Positions 37,247 to 46,479 of a stretch of DNA of 64,000 nt are shown piece after piece. Origin of the DNA: Bacillus sp. M6-12 (GTDB taxonomy: Bacteria; Bacillota; Bacilli; Bacillales; DSM-1321); NCBI RefSeq assembly GCF_002860285.1, contig NZ_PGVF01000014.1:310001-374000 (forward strand), in the 5' to 3' direction. How positions within the stretch are numbered: the stretch's first letter is position 1; the number at the start of each line of letters is the position of its first letter. A model generated the notes under the pieces. It saw nothing but the letters and a program-made list of their open reading frames with translations. It was not told the origin of the DNA and did not search any database. The position numbers were made by a program, and so were the translations under genes.

Positions 37247-38038
37247 TTGGACAGAAAAGAATGGTATTTTGAATATGAGATACAAAAAAACCGTCCGGGC
37301 TTACTGGGAGATATCTCCTCCTTACTTGGAATGCTTTCTATTAATATAGTTACGATAAATGGAGTAGACGAGGGACGCCGAGGCCTTCTTCTGCTGGCAA
37401 AGGATTCAAAAAACATTGAGCGGCTTGAATCAATTCTTCGTACAATGGACACGATAAAAGTGATTAAACTAAGGGAGCCAAAGCTTCGAGACCGCCTTGC
37501 CGTCCGGCATGGAAGATACATCCAGCGTGATGCGGATGACAAGAAAACCTTCCGATTTGTTCGGGATGAATTAGGGCTGCTTGTAGACTTTATGGCTGAG
37601 CTTTTTAAACAAGAGGGCCATAAATTAATCGGAATCAGGGGCATGCCAAGAGTAGGCAAAACCGAATCAATTGTAGCATCTAGCGTTTGTGCTAACAAAA
37701 GATGGCTTTTTGTTTCTTCAACACTTTTAAAACAAACAATCAGAAGTCAGCTTATTGAGGATGAGTATAACAATAATAATCTCTTTATTCTAGATGGTAT
37801 TGTTTCGACCCGCAGGGCAAATGAACGCCACTGGCAGCTTGTGCGTGAAATTATGAGATTGAATGCTGTAAAGGTTATTGAACATCCGGATGTTTTTGTG
37901 CAAAACACTGAATATACCCTTGATGATTTTGACTATATAATAGAACTTCGGAACGACCCAGACGAAGAAATTACATATGAGGTAGTCGACCAGAATCATG
38001 TTTTTGAAGGTTCTGACTTTGGATCATTTGATTTTTAA
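37247..38038 (+). CDS. ymfK: ACT-like plus P-loop protein YmfK (DUF3388)
   Basis: This is a 263-residue protein. The first 80 residues look like an ACT-type fold (YEIQKNRPGLLGDISSLLGM, NIVTINGVDEG). The rest is the DUF3388 region with a Walker-A-like loop GMPRVGKTES near residue 130 and an FILDGIVSTRR segment that may act as Walker B. This hints at a ligand-sensing nucleotide-binding protein, but no function is established that I know of. The TTG at 37247 follows GAGGAG. It precedes ymfM as in B. subtilis. Confidence 0.88.
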   Translation: MDRKEWYFEYEIQKNRPGLLGDISSLLGMLSINIVTINGVDEGRRGLLLLAKDSKNIERLESILRTMDTIKVIKLREPKLRDRLAVRHGRYIQRDADDKKTFRFVRDELGLLVDFMAELFKQEGHKLIGIRGMPRVGKTESIVASSVCANKRWLFVSSTLLKQTIRSQLIEDEYNNNNLFILDGIVSTRRANERHWQLVREIMRLNAVKVIEHPDVFVQNTEYTLDDFDYIIELRNDPDEEITYEVVDQNHVFEGSDFGSFDF

Positions 38039-38056
38039 AAATGGCAGGTGGTTATT

Positions 38057-38956
38057 TTGACAGAATTAGGAAATCGGCTCAAAGAGGTCAGAGAAGCTCG
38101 AGGCTTAACACTTGATGATCTGCAGAGCATAACTAAGATTCAAAAGCGGTATTTACTTGGAATTGAAGAAGGAAATTATGGGATGATGCCGGGGAAATTC
38201 TATGTCCGGGCCTTTATAAAACAATACTGTGAAGCATTGGGCTTGGAGCCTGAAGAGATTTTTGAAACATATAAAAATGACATCCCGCTGGTTCACAGTG
38301 ATGAAATGCCACAGCTTTCACGTGTAAAAAGCCGTAAAACCATCGATCCTGGAAATTCAAAAATTGCAGAAATCCTTCCTAAAGCTCTAGTAGGGGTATT
38401 TATAGTTGGAGCGGTTGTTCTTGTTTGGGTTCTTTTTTCTCAAAATGCAGATAAACCGGGGGATACTGCCGGCGGCAATAATGATGAGAGTGTTGTAATG
38501 GGAGAAAAGGAAGATTCTCCTCTGAAGAAGGAAAATAATAAGGAAGAAAAAGCAGAAAAAGCTGCAAAGCCAAAAGAGATTGACAAACAGCAGGAGAAAC
38601 AGCCATCAGCACCTGTGGAAGAAGTGGCCAAACAAGAGCTTGCTTCTGTAAGCAGCAGCGGACGTGACAGCAGCTACCAGCTGAAAAATGCTGATACTTT
38701 TAAAGTAAAGCTGTTAGCAAAAGGTACATCCTGGGTAAATATCAAAAATGGAAAGGGCCATTCATTTTACCAGGGAACTCTCCAGAATAATGCCAGCCAG
38801 GAAGTCGACTTATCTAATGAATCCCAGGCAGTGCTTGTTATTGGAAATGCTGCTGATACTGAAATTTATGTTAATGGCGAGAAACTAGTATATTCTGTTT
38901 CACCTCAGGAAATTGTGACGCAGGATATTACGATAGATTTTGTAAAGGCTGAATAG
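38057..38956 (+). CDS. ymfM: RodZ-like membrane protein YmfM
   Basis: This 299-residue protein has the RodZ architecture. A cytoplasmic helix-turn-helix domain (about 1-75, TLDDLQSITKIQKRYLLGIE) is followed by one membrane segment (about 110-130, ALVGVFIVGAVVLVWVLF). A Lys/Glu-rich extracytoplasmic linker (about 140-195) leads to a C-terminal DUF4115-type beta domain. It probably links the MreB cytoskeleton to cell-wall synthesis. The TTG at 38057 has GCAGGTGG upstream; a GTG at 38048 is a possible alternative. It ends at a small terminator before pgsA. Confidence 0.88.
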   Translation: MTELGNRLKEVREARGLTLDDLQSITKIQKRYLLGIEEGNYGMMPGKFYVRAFIKQYCEALGLEPEEIFETYKNDIPLVHSDEMPQLSRVKSRKTIDPGNSKIAEILPKALVGVFIVGAVVLVWVLFSQNADKPGDTAGGNNDESVVMGEKEDSPLKKENNKEEKAEKAAKPKEIDKQQEKQPSAPVEEVAKQELASVSSSGRDSSYQLKNADTFKVKLLAKGTSWVNIKNGKGHSFYQGTLQNNASQEVDLSNESQAVLVIGNAADTEIYVNGEKLVYSVSPQEIVTQDITIDFVKAE

Positions 38957-38979
38957 TCATCTGATAGATGGCTATTTTT
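38954..38979 (+). terminator. Small terminator overlapping the ymfM stop
   Basis: TAGTCATC / GATGGCTA around TGATA is followed by TTTTT, and the stem includes the ymfM stop codon. Confidence 0.6.
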
Positions 38980-39065
38980 CTCTTACATGCCTGATTTCAG
39001 AATAATGTAATGTACGGCCCGGTTTAAGGTTTTTGTTCAGAAAGAGATATGTTGGAGGTTTTTTT

Positions 39066-39644
39066 GTGAATTTGCCTAATAAAATTACAGTATCAAGAGT
39101 TTTATTAATACCGTTATTTTTAATTATCATGATGGATCCCTTTTCCTGGGGAGAATGGGACCTTAAGGGAGAAAGTATTCCGGCTGCACATGTGTATGGA
39201 GCTCTCATTTTTATTTTCGCTTCAGCAACAGATTGGGTGGACGGTTATTACGCCAGAAAATTGAATCTGGTAACCAATCTGGGAAAGTTTTTAGATCCGC
39301 TTGCCGATAAACTGCTAGTTGCTGCTGCACTTATTTTATTAGTGGACTTAAGTCTGGCGCCGGCGTGGATAGTGATTGTGATACTCAGCCGAGAATTTGC
39401 TGTAACCGGATTACGGGCAATTCTGGCGGGTACCGGCGAAGTTGTTGCTGCCAATATGCTTGGGAAGGTAAAGACATGGACGCAAATTGTCGCTATCTCA
39501 GCGCTTTTGCTTCATAACCTTCCATTTAAGTATATTTCATTTCCTTTTGCTGATATTGCTTTATGGATCGCACTGTTTTTTACCGTCTGGTCAGGCTGGG
39601 ATTATTTCAGTAAAAATAAAGCAGTTTTCACGAATTCAAATTAA
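39066..39644 (+). CDS. pgsA: CDP-diacylglycerol--glycerol-3-phosphate phosphatidyltransferase
   Basis: This 192-residue membrane enzyme makes phosphatidylglycerol phosphate. The CDP-alcohol transferase motif D-x2-DG-x2-AR-x8-G-x3-D-x3-D is complete in [12 protein letters not shown] followed by [12 protein letters not shown]. Several hydrophobic segments span the protein (e.g. [14 protein letters not shown]). The GTG at 39066 follows TGGAGG; an upstream in-frame ATG at 39033 would add an atypical N-terminus. The gene is essential in bacilli. It lies directly before cinA. Confidence 0.96.
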   Translation: MNLPNKITVSRVLLIPLFLIIMMDPFSWGEWDLKGESIPAAHVYGALIFIFASATDWVDGYYARKLNLVTNLGKFLDPLADKLLVAAALILLVDLSLAPAWIVIVILSREFAVTGLRAILAGTGEVVAANMLGKVKTWTQIVAISALLLHNLPFKYISFPFADIALWIALFFTVWSGWDYFSKNKAVFTNSN

Positions 39645-39664
39645 CTGTCTGGGGGAGAAGTCTA

Positions 39665-40909
39665 ATGAATGCAGAAATAATTGCGGTTGGCTCAGAGCTG
39701 CTCCTTGGGCAAATCGTTAATACGAATGCCCGGTTTCTTTCACAGCAGCTCGCTGAACACGGAATAAATGTGTATTACCATACGGTTGTAGGAGATAATG
39801 CCAGCAGGCTAAACTCTGTTATCGAGATAGCAGAACAACGGTCTAATCTGATTATATTTACCGGCGGGCTTGGTCCTACGAAAGATGACTTGACGAAAGA
39901 AACCATCTCCCGCCATCTTGGGAAAAAGCTTGTTTATGATGAGAATGCCCTAACGTCCATAGAACAATATTTCGCTCGTACAGGACGGGATATGACAGAA
40001 AATAATAAAAAACAGGCTCTGGTTATCGAAGGGTCCAGTGTCCTCCCCAACGATCATGGCATGGCTCCTGGCATGGTGATTACAGTTCAGGGTATTAGCT
40101 ATATTCTGCTTCCGGGCCCGCCAAAAGAAATGGAACCGATGTTTCTGGAGTATGCTATTAAGAATTTACTTGCTAAGCTGGATAAACATGAGCGTATTGA
40201 ATCAAAGGTACTTCGCTTCTTTGGAATTGGCGAAGCTGCGCTGGAAACAGAAATAGAAGATTTGCTTGAAAAACAGCATAACCCTACTATAGCACCGCTT
40301 GCTTCAGATGGGGAAGTCACGCTTCGGATTACGGCCAAGCATACTTCAAGGGAAACGTGTGAAAAAATGATTGCAGACACAGAGAAGGAAATTCTTGCCC
40401 GGGTTGGCCAATACCATTATGGGAATGACCAAACCTCTTTGATGAAGGAACTGGTCAGGGAGCTGACATCAAGGAATACCACGATAGCAAGCGCCGAGAG
40501 CCTTACCGGCGGTATGTTCCAGGAAAAATTGACAGCAATTCCCGGCTCCGGGAAGATATTTATGAGCGGTATTGTCAGTTATACCAATGAGGCAAAGGCA
40601 AAGCTGCTTAAAGTTAAAGAAGAAACTATTGAAAACCATGGTGTTGTAAGTGAACAATGCGCGACCGAGATGGCTGAAAATGTGCGCAGCATGCTGGATG
40701 CAGATATTGGAATCAGCTTTACTGGCGTTGCGGGTCCTGAAGAGCTGGAAGGGAATCCGGTAGGGACGGTCTTTATTGGCATTTCATTCAGGAATAGCGA
40801 ACCAAAATCTTTCAAGCTGAATTTTTCAGGAAGCCGAGAGCAAAACCGTGTCCGCTCCGTAAAATACGGATGCCATTATTTGCTTCGTGAGCTAGCTTTA
40901 AAAAAATAA
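39665..40909 (+). CDS. cinA: Competence/damage-inducible protein CinA
   Basis: This 414-residue protein has two domains. The N-terminal MoaB-like/COG1058 domain (about 1-170) contains [12 protein letters not shown] and [13 protein letters not shown]. The C-terminal CinA domain (about 255-410) carries [24 protein letters not shown] and [18 protein letters not shown], the pattern of NMN deamidase-type members. GGGGGAGAA precedes the ATG. It is upstream of recA as in many Gram-positives, but a terminator and 491 bases separate them here. Confidence 0.94.
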   Translation: MNAEIIAVGSELLLGQIVNTNARFLSQQLAEHGINVYYHTVVGDNASRLNSVIEIAEQRSNLIIFTGGLGPTKDDLTKETISRHLGKKLVYDENALTSIEQYFARTGRDMTENNKKQALVIEGSSVLPNDHGMAPGMVITVQGISYILLPGPPKEMEPMFLEYAIKNLLAKLDKHERIESKVLRFFGIGEAALETEIEDLLEKQHNPTIAPLASDGEVTLRITAKHTSRETCEKMIADTEKEILARVGQYHYGNDQTSLMKELVRELTSRNTTIASAESLTGGMFQEKLTAIPGSGKIFMSGIVSYTNEAKAKLLKVKEETIENHGVVSEQCATEMAENVRSMLDADIGISFTGVAGPEELEGNPVGTVFIGISFRNSEPKSFKLNFSGSREQNRVRSVKYGCHYLLRELALKK

Positions 40910-40930
40910 GCCTTTCTTTCTTTCAAGTTA

Positions 40931-40976
40931 ACAAAGGCCCTGCTTCTATGATAGACAGCAGGGTCTTTGTTTTTAT
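40931..40976 (+). terminator. Rho-independent terminator after cinA
   Basis: ACAAAGGCCCTGCT / AGCAGGGTCTTTGT around TCTATGATAGAC, followed by TTTTATTT. It uncouples cinA from recA. The following 270 bases before the LexA box hold nothing I can name. Confidence 0.85.
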
Positions 40977-41244
40977 TTGTACCAGCATTATAGAAAGCTA
41001 AAGCAGTAGCCTGAATTAAGAGCGAACGGTGGCAGCATACAACTAATTGAGCCTGCCTTCAAAAAGTTACAGTTCTTGCAGGTCCTATTCTGATGCAATT
41101 AGCGTTATTACCCTGAATGATCATTTTTCTTATATATTCTTTTAATTTGTGGAAATTAACTTTTTTGAGGTGACTGGGTCATAATAGAGGATTATCTCCT
41201 AAGTGAAAAAGGCATTTTTGGGGAAATACAGCCGCTAAAAAAAA

Positions 41245-41296
41245 CGAATGAATGTTCGATTTTTTGCTTGGCAAACGGTATTAAAAGGTATATAGT
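41245..41296 (+). promoter_or_regulatory. LexA box and sigma-A promoter of recA
   Basis: CGAATGAATGTTCG (41245-41258) fits the Gram-positive SOS box CGAACRNRYGTTYG with one deviation. Ten bases on is TTGGCA (41268-41273), 17 bases, then TATAGT (41291-41296). The SOS box lies upstream of the -35. Confidence 0.75.
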
Positions 41297-41400
41297 AGAG
41301 ATAGGTTTTGAGATGAGATAAACCTAACACACAAATTCAGACATAAGTTAAAAGATTTTTAATCGATTTTCGATTATTGAAATATAGAGGAGGAACGCCA

Positions 41401-42444
41401 GTGAGTGATCGTCAAGCTGCGTTAGAAATGGCATTAAAGCAAATAGAAAAGCAATTTGGAAAAGGTTCTATTATGAAGCTAGGGGAACAAACGGACCGCA
41501 GGGTTTCAACTGTACCGAGCGGTTCTGTGGCACTCGATGTTGCGCTAGGTGTGGGCGGTTATCCGCGCGGAAGAATTATCGAAATATACGGACCTGAAAG
41601 TTCAGGTAAAACAACAGTTTCCCTGCATGCAATTGCGGAGGTTCAGGCAACTGGAGGACAGGCGGCTTTTATCGATGTTGAACACGCTCTTGATCCCTCA
41701 TACGCCCAAAAGCTGGGAGTAAACATTGACGAGCTTCTCCTCTCACAGCCGGATACAGGCGAGCAAGCGCTCGAAATCGCAGAAGCACTAGTCCGAAGCG
41801 GTGCCGTGGATATCATTGTCATAGACTCTGTTGCTGCATTGGTACCAAAGGCAGAAATAGAAGGCGAAATGGGAGATTCCCATGTAGGGTTGCAGGCCCG
41901 CTTAATGTCCCAGGCGCTCCGGAAGCTGTCAGGGGCCATTAATAAGTCCAACACTATTGCTATCTTCATTAACCAGATTCGTGAAAAGATCGGTGTAATG
42001 TTCGGTAATCCGGAAACAACTCCGGGTGGACGCGCCCTTAAATTCTATTCATCTGTCCGCCTTGAAGTACGCCGTGCTGAACAGCTAAAGCAAGGCAATG
42101 ACGTAGTCGGAAACAAGACGAAAATTAAAGTCGTTAAGAACAAGGTAGCCCCTCCTTTCCGTACGGCAGAAGTTGACATCATGTACGGAGAAGGTATTTC
42201 CCGTGAAGGTGAAATCATCGATATGGGTTCCGATCTGGATATTGTCCAGAAGAGCGGTTCATGGTATTCCTATAATGATGATCGTCTTGGACAGGGTCGT
42301 GAAAATGCGAAGCTATTCCTAAAAGAAAATAAGGAACTTCGCAATGAAATTGCCAAAAAAATCAGGGACCACTATAACCTGGATGGAGACCACATTGCTC
42401 CTGAGGACGACCAAGACGGAGATCAGTTCGAGTTGATTGACTAA
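41401..42444 (+). CDS. recA: Recombinase RecA
   Basis: This 347-residue recombinase drives strand exchange and LexA self-cleavage. Walker A is GPESSGKTT (residues 64-72), Walker B is [14 protein letters not shown], and the L2 loop region [20 protein letters not shown] is intact. It ends in an acidic tail. The GTG at 41401 follows GAGGAGG by 7 bases; an in-frame ATG at 41377 overlaps that site and is unlikely. A LexA box and strong promoter are upstream and a terminator downstream, so it is monocistronic and SOS-regulated. Confidence 0.98.
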   Translation: MSDRQAALEMALKQIEKQFGKGSIMKLGEQTDRRVSTVPSGSVALDVALGVGGYPRGRIIEIYGPESSGKTTVSLHAIAEVQATGGQAAFIDVEHALDPSYAQKLGVNIDELLLSQPDTGEQALEIAEALVRSGAVDIIVIDSVAALVPKAEIEGEMGDSHVGLQARLMSQALRKLSGAINKSNTIAIFINQIREKIGVMFGNPETTPGGRALKFYSSVRLEVRRAEQLKQGNDVVGNKTKIKVVKNKVAPPFRTAEVDIMYGEGISREGEIIDMGSDLDIVQKSGSWYSYNDDRLGQGRENAKLFLKENKELRNEIAKKIRDHYNLDGDHIAPEDDQDGDQFELID

Positions 42445-42455
42445 TACCAGACGAC

Positions 42456-42497
42456 AAAGACTCAGCAGAAAGAAATTGATGCTGAGTCTTTCTTTAT
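42456..42497 (+). terminator. Rho-independent terminator after recA
   Basis: AAAGACTCAGCA / TGCTGAGTCTTT form a perfect 12-bp stem around 12 bases, followed by CTTTAT. Confidence 0.9.
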
Positions 42498-42533
42498 AAG
42501 ATAAGAAAGGGCATTCCTTTTTTAGCAAGAACA

Positions 42534-42728
42534 GATGTATAGCTTCAGCGTCCAGTCCGATGCACAGGACAAGGAAGCTGCGGCAAGCGATACATTGCAC
42601 AAATCGTCAGCTTTGTGAGGACGTGCCAGTGCGGACGTTGCCACAGGACGAAGGTTGTAACACAATTTAATGTCCAACACTGGTGACTTTAGCCGTTCAT
42701 CCTTTAACAGGCGCTTCCGTTTTTCTTT
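42534..42728 (+). repeat. Modular hairpin intergenic repeat, copy R3
   Basis: The outer ends GATGTATAGCTTCAGCGTCC and GGCGCTTCCGTTTTTCTTT match the family with some drift. Inside are GCACAGGACAAGGAAGC, CAGCTTTGTGAGGACGTGCC, CCACAGGACGAAGG and GACTTTAGCCG, the same tokens and order as R4. It lies between recA and the rny promoter. Confidence 0.75.
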
Positions 42729-42771
42729 GTGGCATAATGCAACTTAAGGATGGGTGCGAAAGTACAACCCC

Positions 42772-42800
42772 TTGACAATAAAAATTCACACCTATACAAT
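42772..42800 (+). promoter_or_regulatory. Sigma-A promoter of rny
   Basis: TTGACA (42772-42777) and TACAAT (42795-42800) are exactly 17 bases apart. The leader to rny is about 130 bases. Confidence 0.75.
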
Positions 42801-42935
42801 TAAAATGTATATTTTACATTTTTCAAACAACGATTTTGAAAAGCCTAAGTGCTGTATATTGAAGTATGTAACAATGTACATGCCGACATTTCAAATTAGT
42901 AAGAAAACAAGTTCATAGCAAGGGGAGGTGAAACG

Positions 42936-44495
42936 ATGGAACCCATGACAATCATCTTCGCTTTGCTTGGCCTAATCGTCGGTGCAGTTGTTGGCTATTT
43001 TGTTCAAAAATCTATATCCAGTAACAAAATAGCAGGGGCTAAAAGCTCTGCTGAACAAATCCTTGAGGATGCAAAACGGGAAGCAGAAGCAGTTAAAAAA
43101 GAAGCCCTATTGGAAGCAAAGGACGAAATTCACAAACAGCGTACGGATGCGGAAAGAGATATCCGTGAACGAAGAAGTGAATTACAAAAACAAGAAAATC
43201 GATTATTGCAAAAAGAAGAGAACCTTGACCGGAAAGATGAAACGTTAGATAAACGTGAAACACTTTTGGAGAAAAAGGAGGATTCTCTTAACCAAAGACA
43301 ACAGCATATTGAAGAGATGGAAAGCAAAGTAGAAGAAATGGTGCGAAAACAGCAGACTGAGCTTGAACGCATATCCGGACTTACTCGTGAAGAGGCAAAA
43401 GCAATTATTATTGATCGGGTAGAAAAGGAATTGGCTCATGATACTGCAGTAATGATTAAAGAAATCGAAAACCGCGCGAAGGAAGAAGCCGACAAAAAGG
43501 CGAAGGAAGTGCTTTCACTTGCCATCCAGCGTTGTGCGGCAGACCATGTTGCAGAGACAACCGTTTCTGTTGTTAATTTGCCGAATGACGAGATGAAAGG
43601 CCGAATTATCGGTCGTGAGGGCCGAAATATCCGGACGCTTGAAACCCTTACAGGTATTGATTTAATTATTGATGATACACCTGAAGCGGTAATTCTGTCA
43701 GGATTTGATCCGATTAGACGCGAAACTGCACGCCTGGCTCTTGATAAGCTTGTTCAGGACGGACGGATACATCCTGCCCGTATTGAAGAAATGGTGGACA
43801 AGGCAAGACGTGAAGTGGATGAACATATCCGTGAAATTGGTGAACAAACTACCTTTGAGGTGGGTGTTCACGGGCTCCATCCGGATCTCATTAAAATTCT
43901 TGGCCGCTTAAAGTTCCGTACTAGCTATGGCCAAAATGTTTTAAAGCATTCGATGGAGGTTGCCCAGCTATCCGGACTGCTTGCAGCTGAACTGGGTGAA
44001 GACGAAACACTGGCAAGACGTGCTGGACTGCTGCATGATATCGGAAAAGCGATCGACCATGAAGTAGAAGGCAGCCATGTGGAAATTGGTGTTGAACTGG
44101 CAACAAAGTACAAGGAACATCCAGTTGTCATCAACAGCATTGCTTCACATCATGGCGATTTTGAGCCAACTTCTATCATTGCCGTGCTAGTTGCGGCTGC
44201 GGATGCACTTTCGGCTGCAAGGCCAGGTGCTCGCAGTGAGACTCTCGAAAACTATATCAGAAGGCTTGAAAAGCTTGAGGAAATTTCTGAATCCTATGAT
44301 GGCGTTGAAAAATCGTTCGCCATTCAGGCAGGCCGTGAAGTAAGAATCATGGTTAAACCTGAACAGATAGGCGATCTGGAAGCCCATCGACTTGCGAGGG
44401 ATATCAGGAAGCGCATTGAAGAAGAACTTGATTACCCAGGCCATATTAAAGTAACGGTTATCCGTGAAACGAGGGCTGTGGAGTATGCGAAATAA
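42936..44495 (+). CDS. rny: Ribonuclease Y
   Basis: This 519-residue membrane-anchored endoribonuclease starts mRNA decay. An N-terminal membrane helix (about 3-25, [19 protein letters not shown]) is followed by a long charged coiled coil (about 30-200, with many KKEEN/RDER-type heptads). A KH domain follows with [20 protein letters not shown] near residue 220. The HD domain has [12 protein letters not shown] near 365. AGGGGAGGTG precedes the ATG. It lies next to ymdB as in B. subtilis. Confidence 0.98.
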   Translation: MEPMTIIFALLGLIVGAVVGYFVQKSISSNKIAGAKSSAEQILEDAKREAEAVKKEALLEAKDEIHKQRTDAERDIRERRSELQKQENRLLQKEENLDRKDETLDKRETLLEKKEDSLNQRQQHIEEMESKVEEMVRKQQTELERISGLTREEAKAIIIDRVEKELAHDTAVMIKEIENRAKEEADKKAKEVLSLAIQRCAADHVAETTVSVVNLPNDEMKGRIIGREGRNIRTLETLTGIDLIIDDTPEAVILSGFDPIRRETARLALDKLVQDGRIHPARIEEMVDKARREVDEHIREIGEQTTFEVGVHGLHPDLIKILGRLKFRTSYGQNVLKHSMEVAQLSGLLAAELGEDETLARRAGLLHDIGKAIDHEVEGSHVEIGVELATKYKEHPVVINSIASHHGDFEPTSIIAVLVAAADALSAARPGARSETLENYIRRLEKLEEISESYDGVEKSFAIQAGREVRIMVKPEQIGDLEAHRLARDIRKRIEEELDYPGHIKVTVIRETRAVEYAK

Positions 44496-44542
44496 GATCA
44501 GCCATCAGGCAACTTAATGCCAGCTGAATACGAGCATAAAGG

Positions 44543-44574
44543 AACCCCGCCAGTTATTTACGGCGGGGTTTTTT
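44543..44574 (+). terminator. Rho-independent terminator after rny
   Basis: AACCCCGCC / GGCGGGGTT around AGTTATTTAC, followed by TTTT. Confidence 0.92.
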
Positions 44575-44695
44575 ATAGTGGCAATTGGCAATTTTCTCGT
44601 TTTTTGCTTAACCGTTCCATAGGATGTCTAGAATATGGAATATGATACAATACACATATTATAAATAATAACGTTTCACAGAAAGGGATTTTATG

Positions 44696-45493
44696 ATGAA
44701 GCTGCTTTTTGTAGGGGATGTCGTAGGTTCACCGGGCCGGGATATGGTAAAGGAATATTTGCCCAGAATGAAGGAGAAATACAAACCGCATATAACAATA
44801 GTTAACGGAGAAAATTCTGCAGGGGGAAGGGGCATTACTGAGAAAATTTATCGTGATTTTTTGGAATGGGGCGCACAGGCTGTTACACTGGGGAACCATG
44901 CATGGGACAACAGGGATATTTTTGAATTTATCGAGTCTGCAAAATATTTAGTTCGTCCAGCAAATTTCCCGAAGGGCACTCCTGGCGAAGGACTTAAATT
45001 TATCCGCTTTAATCAGCTTGAAGTTGCAATAATAAACATTCAGGGACGGACCTTTATGCCACCCCTTGACGATCCGTTTGAAAAAGCTGAGGTGCTGGTG
45101 AAAGAAGCCCGTAAGCGCACTCCAATTATTTTTGTTGATTTTCATGCTGAGGCAACCAGTGAAAAACAAGCTATGTCGTGGTTTTTGGATGGCAGGGTGT
45201 CGGCAGTCATTGGCACCCATACCCATGTCCAAACGGCAGACAACAGAATTCTACCAGGAGGTACAGGGTACTTATCTGATGTCGGCATGACAGGACCTTA
45301 CGACGGTATATTGGGTATGGAAAGAGAAGCGGTTATCCATCGGTTCCTGACTAGTCTGCCAACGCGCTTTGAAGTACCGAAAGAGGGGCGTACAGTACTG
45401 AGTGCAGTATTATTGGAAATTGACGAAAAGAGCGGCAGCTGTAAAAAAATTAATCGCATCTTAATTAATGATGATAATCCCTTTTTTCAATGA
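44696..45493 (+). CDS. ymdB: Metallophosphodiesterase YmdB
   Basis: This 265-residue calcineurin-like phosphodiesterase is dimetal, and the B. subtilis enzyme hydrolyses cyclic nucleotides and affects biofilm and motility decisions. Metal ligands are visible in FVGDVVGSPG (Asp), VNGENSAGG (Glu-Asn), LGNHAWDN (Asn-His), VDFHAEAT (His) and GTHTHVQT (two His). The ATG at 44696 fits AAAGGG at 8 bases; the ATG at 44693 directly before it is also possible. A terminator follows. Confidence 0.95.
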   Translation: MKLLFVGDVVGSPGRDMVKEYLPRMKEKYKPHITIVNGENSAGGRGITEKIYRDFLEWGAQAVTLGNHAWDNRDIFEFIESAKYLVRPANFPKGTPGEGLKFIRFNQLEVAIINIQGRTFMPPLDDPFEKAEVLVKEARKRTPIIFVDFHAEATSEKQAMSWFLDGRVSAVIGTHTHVQTADNRILPGGTGYLSDVGMTGPYDGILGMEREAVIHRFLTSLPTRFEVPKEGRTVLSAVLLEIDEKSGSCKKINRILINDDNPFFQ

Positions 45494-45517
45494 TAATTTA
45501 ATGCGGAGTGTCCGAAG

Positions 45518-45553
45518 AAACTCTGTTCCCATAGGAGGAATAGAGTTTTTTCT
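45518..45553 (+). terminator. Rho-independent terminator after ymdB
   Basis: AAACTCTGTTCC / GGAATAGAGTTT around CATAGGA with one mismatch, followed by TTTC. Confidence 0.8.
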
Positions 45554-45588
45554 TGTTAAATAAATAATCTAACGTTTTTAAAAGTACT

Positions 45589-45759
45589 GATGTCTAGCTC
45601 CAGCGCCCTGGCCTGACGCACAGGACGTGCTAGTGCCGACGCCGCCGCAGGACAAGGAATGCTTCTGCAGCGATACATCGCACGAAACAAAGAGACAGCT
45701 TTGTGAGGATGCGGCGACTTTAGCCGTTTTTCCTCTGAAAAGAGCCCTTCTGCGTTTCG
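45589..45759 (+). repeat. Modular hairpin intergenic repeat, copy R4
   Basis: It begins GATGTCTAGCTCCAGCGCCC and ends GAGCCCTTCTGCGTTTCG. Internal tokens are GCACAGGACGTGC (palindromic), CCGCAGGACAAGGAATGC, CATCGCACGAAACAAAG, CAGCTTTGTGAGGATG and GACTTTAGCCG. It lies between the ymdB terminator and the spoVS promoter. Confidence 0.78.
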
Positions 45760-45780
45760 ATGGACAAGAAACTTCCTGTT

Positions 45781-45808
45781 ATAGGTATATGGCTGAATCT
45801 CTATGAAT
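45781..45808 (+). promoter_or_regulatory. Candidate sigma-H promoter of spoVS
   Basis: ATAGGTATA (45781-45789), then 12 bases, then TATGAAT (45802-45808) resemble the sigma-H pattern RnAGGAwWW-N11/12-RnnGAAT with about two deviations. spoVS is sigma-H dependent in B. subtilis. Confidence 0.45.
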
Positions 45809-45884
45809 ATAGTAGCAGTGGAAAGAGTTTTACCTGCCTGAACAAAGCCACAATAGGTAAGGGATAATACAAGGAGGACTAGGA

Positions 45885-46145
45885 ATGGAAATATTAAAGG
45901 TTTCAGCAAAATCTAATCCTAATTCTGTAGCAGGCGCACTTGCGGGAGTATTAAGGGAAAGAGGAGCCGCAGAAATCCAGGCCATAGGAGCCGGTGCGTT
46001 AAATCAAGCCGTAAAGGCAGTAGCAATCGCGAGAGGGTTTGTAGCACCTAGTGGAGTGGACTTGATTTGTATTCCTGCCTTTACAGATATTATGATTGAC
46101 GGGGAAGAACGGACAGCAATAAAACTGATTATTGAGCCAAGATGA
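45885..46145 (+). CDS. spoVS: Stage V sporulation protein S
   Basis: This 86-residue Alba-like regulator of sporulation is extremely conserved. Recognisable sequence is MEILKVSAKSNPNSVAGALA, with AIGAGALNQAVKAVAIARGF in the centre. In B. subtilis its loss blocks spore coat and core completion at stage V. CAAGGAGGAC precedes the ATG. A terminator follows 8 bases after the stop, so it is monocistronic. Confidence 0.98.
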   Translation: MEILKVSAKSNPNSVAGALAGVLRERGAAEIQAIGAGALNQAVKAVAIARGFVAPSGVDLICIPAFTDIMIDGEERTAIKLIIEPR

Positions 46146-46152
46146 AATCCGG

Positions 46153-46178
46153 CCTGTTTGCCTACGCAAACAGGTTTT
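46153..46178 (+). terminator. Rho-independent terminator after spoVS
   Basis: CCTGTTTGC / GCAAACAGG around CTAC, followed by TTTTTCTG. Confidence 0.9.
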
Positions 46179-46296
46179 TCTGTTCACAATTTCAGGAAAA
46201 CAAAGGAGATTTCCACTATGAAAAACTCATTATATTAGAATATAAAAAAAATTTTAAAAATATCAGATTTTAAACCCAGTATTTCCAGAGAAAGGG

Positions 46297-46339
46297 TTGC
46301 TTTTTTTATCTTATAGGTCTAGAATTGAAAGCGTTTAGT
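46297..46339 (+). promoter_or_regulatory. Promoter and overlapping cre-like site of korA-korB
   Basis: TTGCTT (46297-46302), 17 bases, TAGAAT (46320-46325). TGAAAGCGTTTAGT follows immediately (46326-46339) and matches the first 12 of 14 positions of the CcpA consensus. The site would cover the transcription start and predict repression by preferred sugars. Confidence 0.5.
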
Positions 46340-46479
46340 ACACCTTTCACCGCGATAAAGGACAACTTGAAAAACAGCGTTTACATATTCGGGGACATTC
46401 TGTTTATTTATAGTGAAGGGTCTGCATTTGTTAATAGATTTAAGTTTTTCATTTGAACGTATCTAAAGGGGTGTAAAAC

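Noticed and set aside
41377..41400. Longer recA start at 41377
   Set aside because: The ATG precedes and overlaps the GAGGAGG site that serves the GTG at 41401, and the added residues are not part of RecA proteins.
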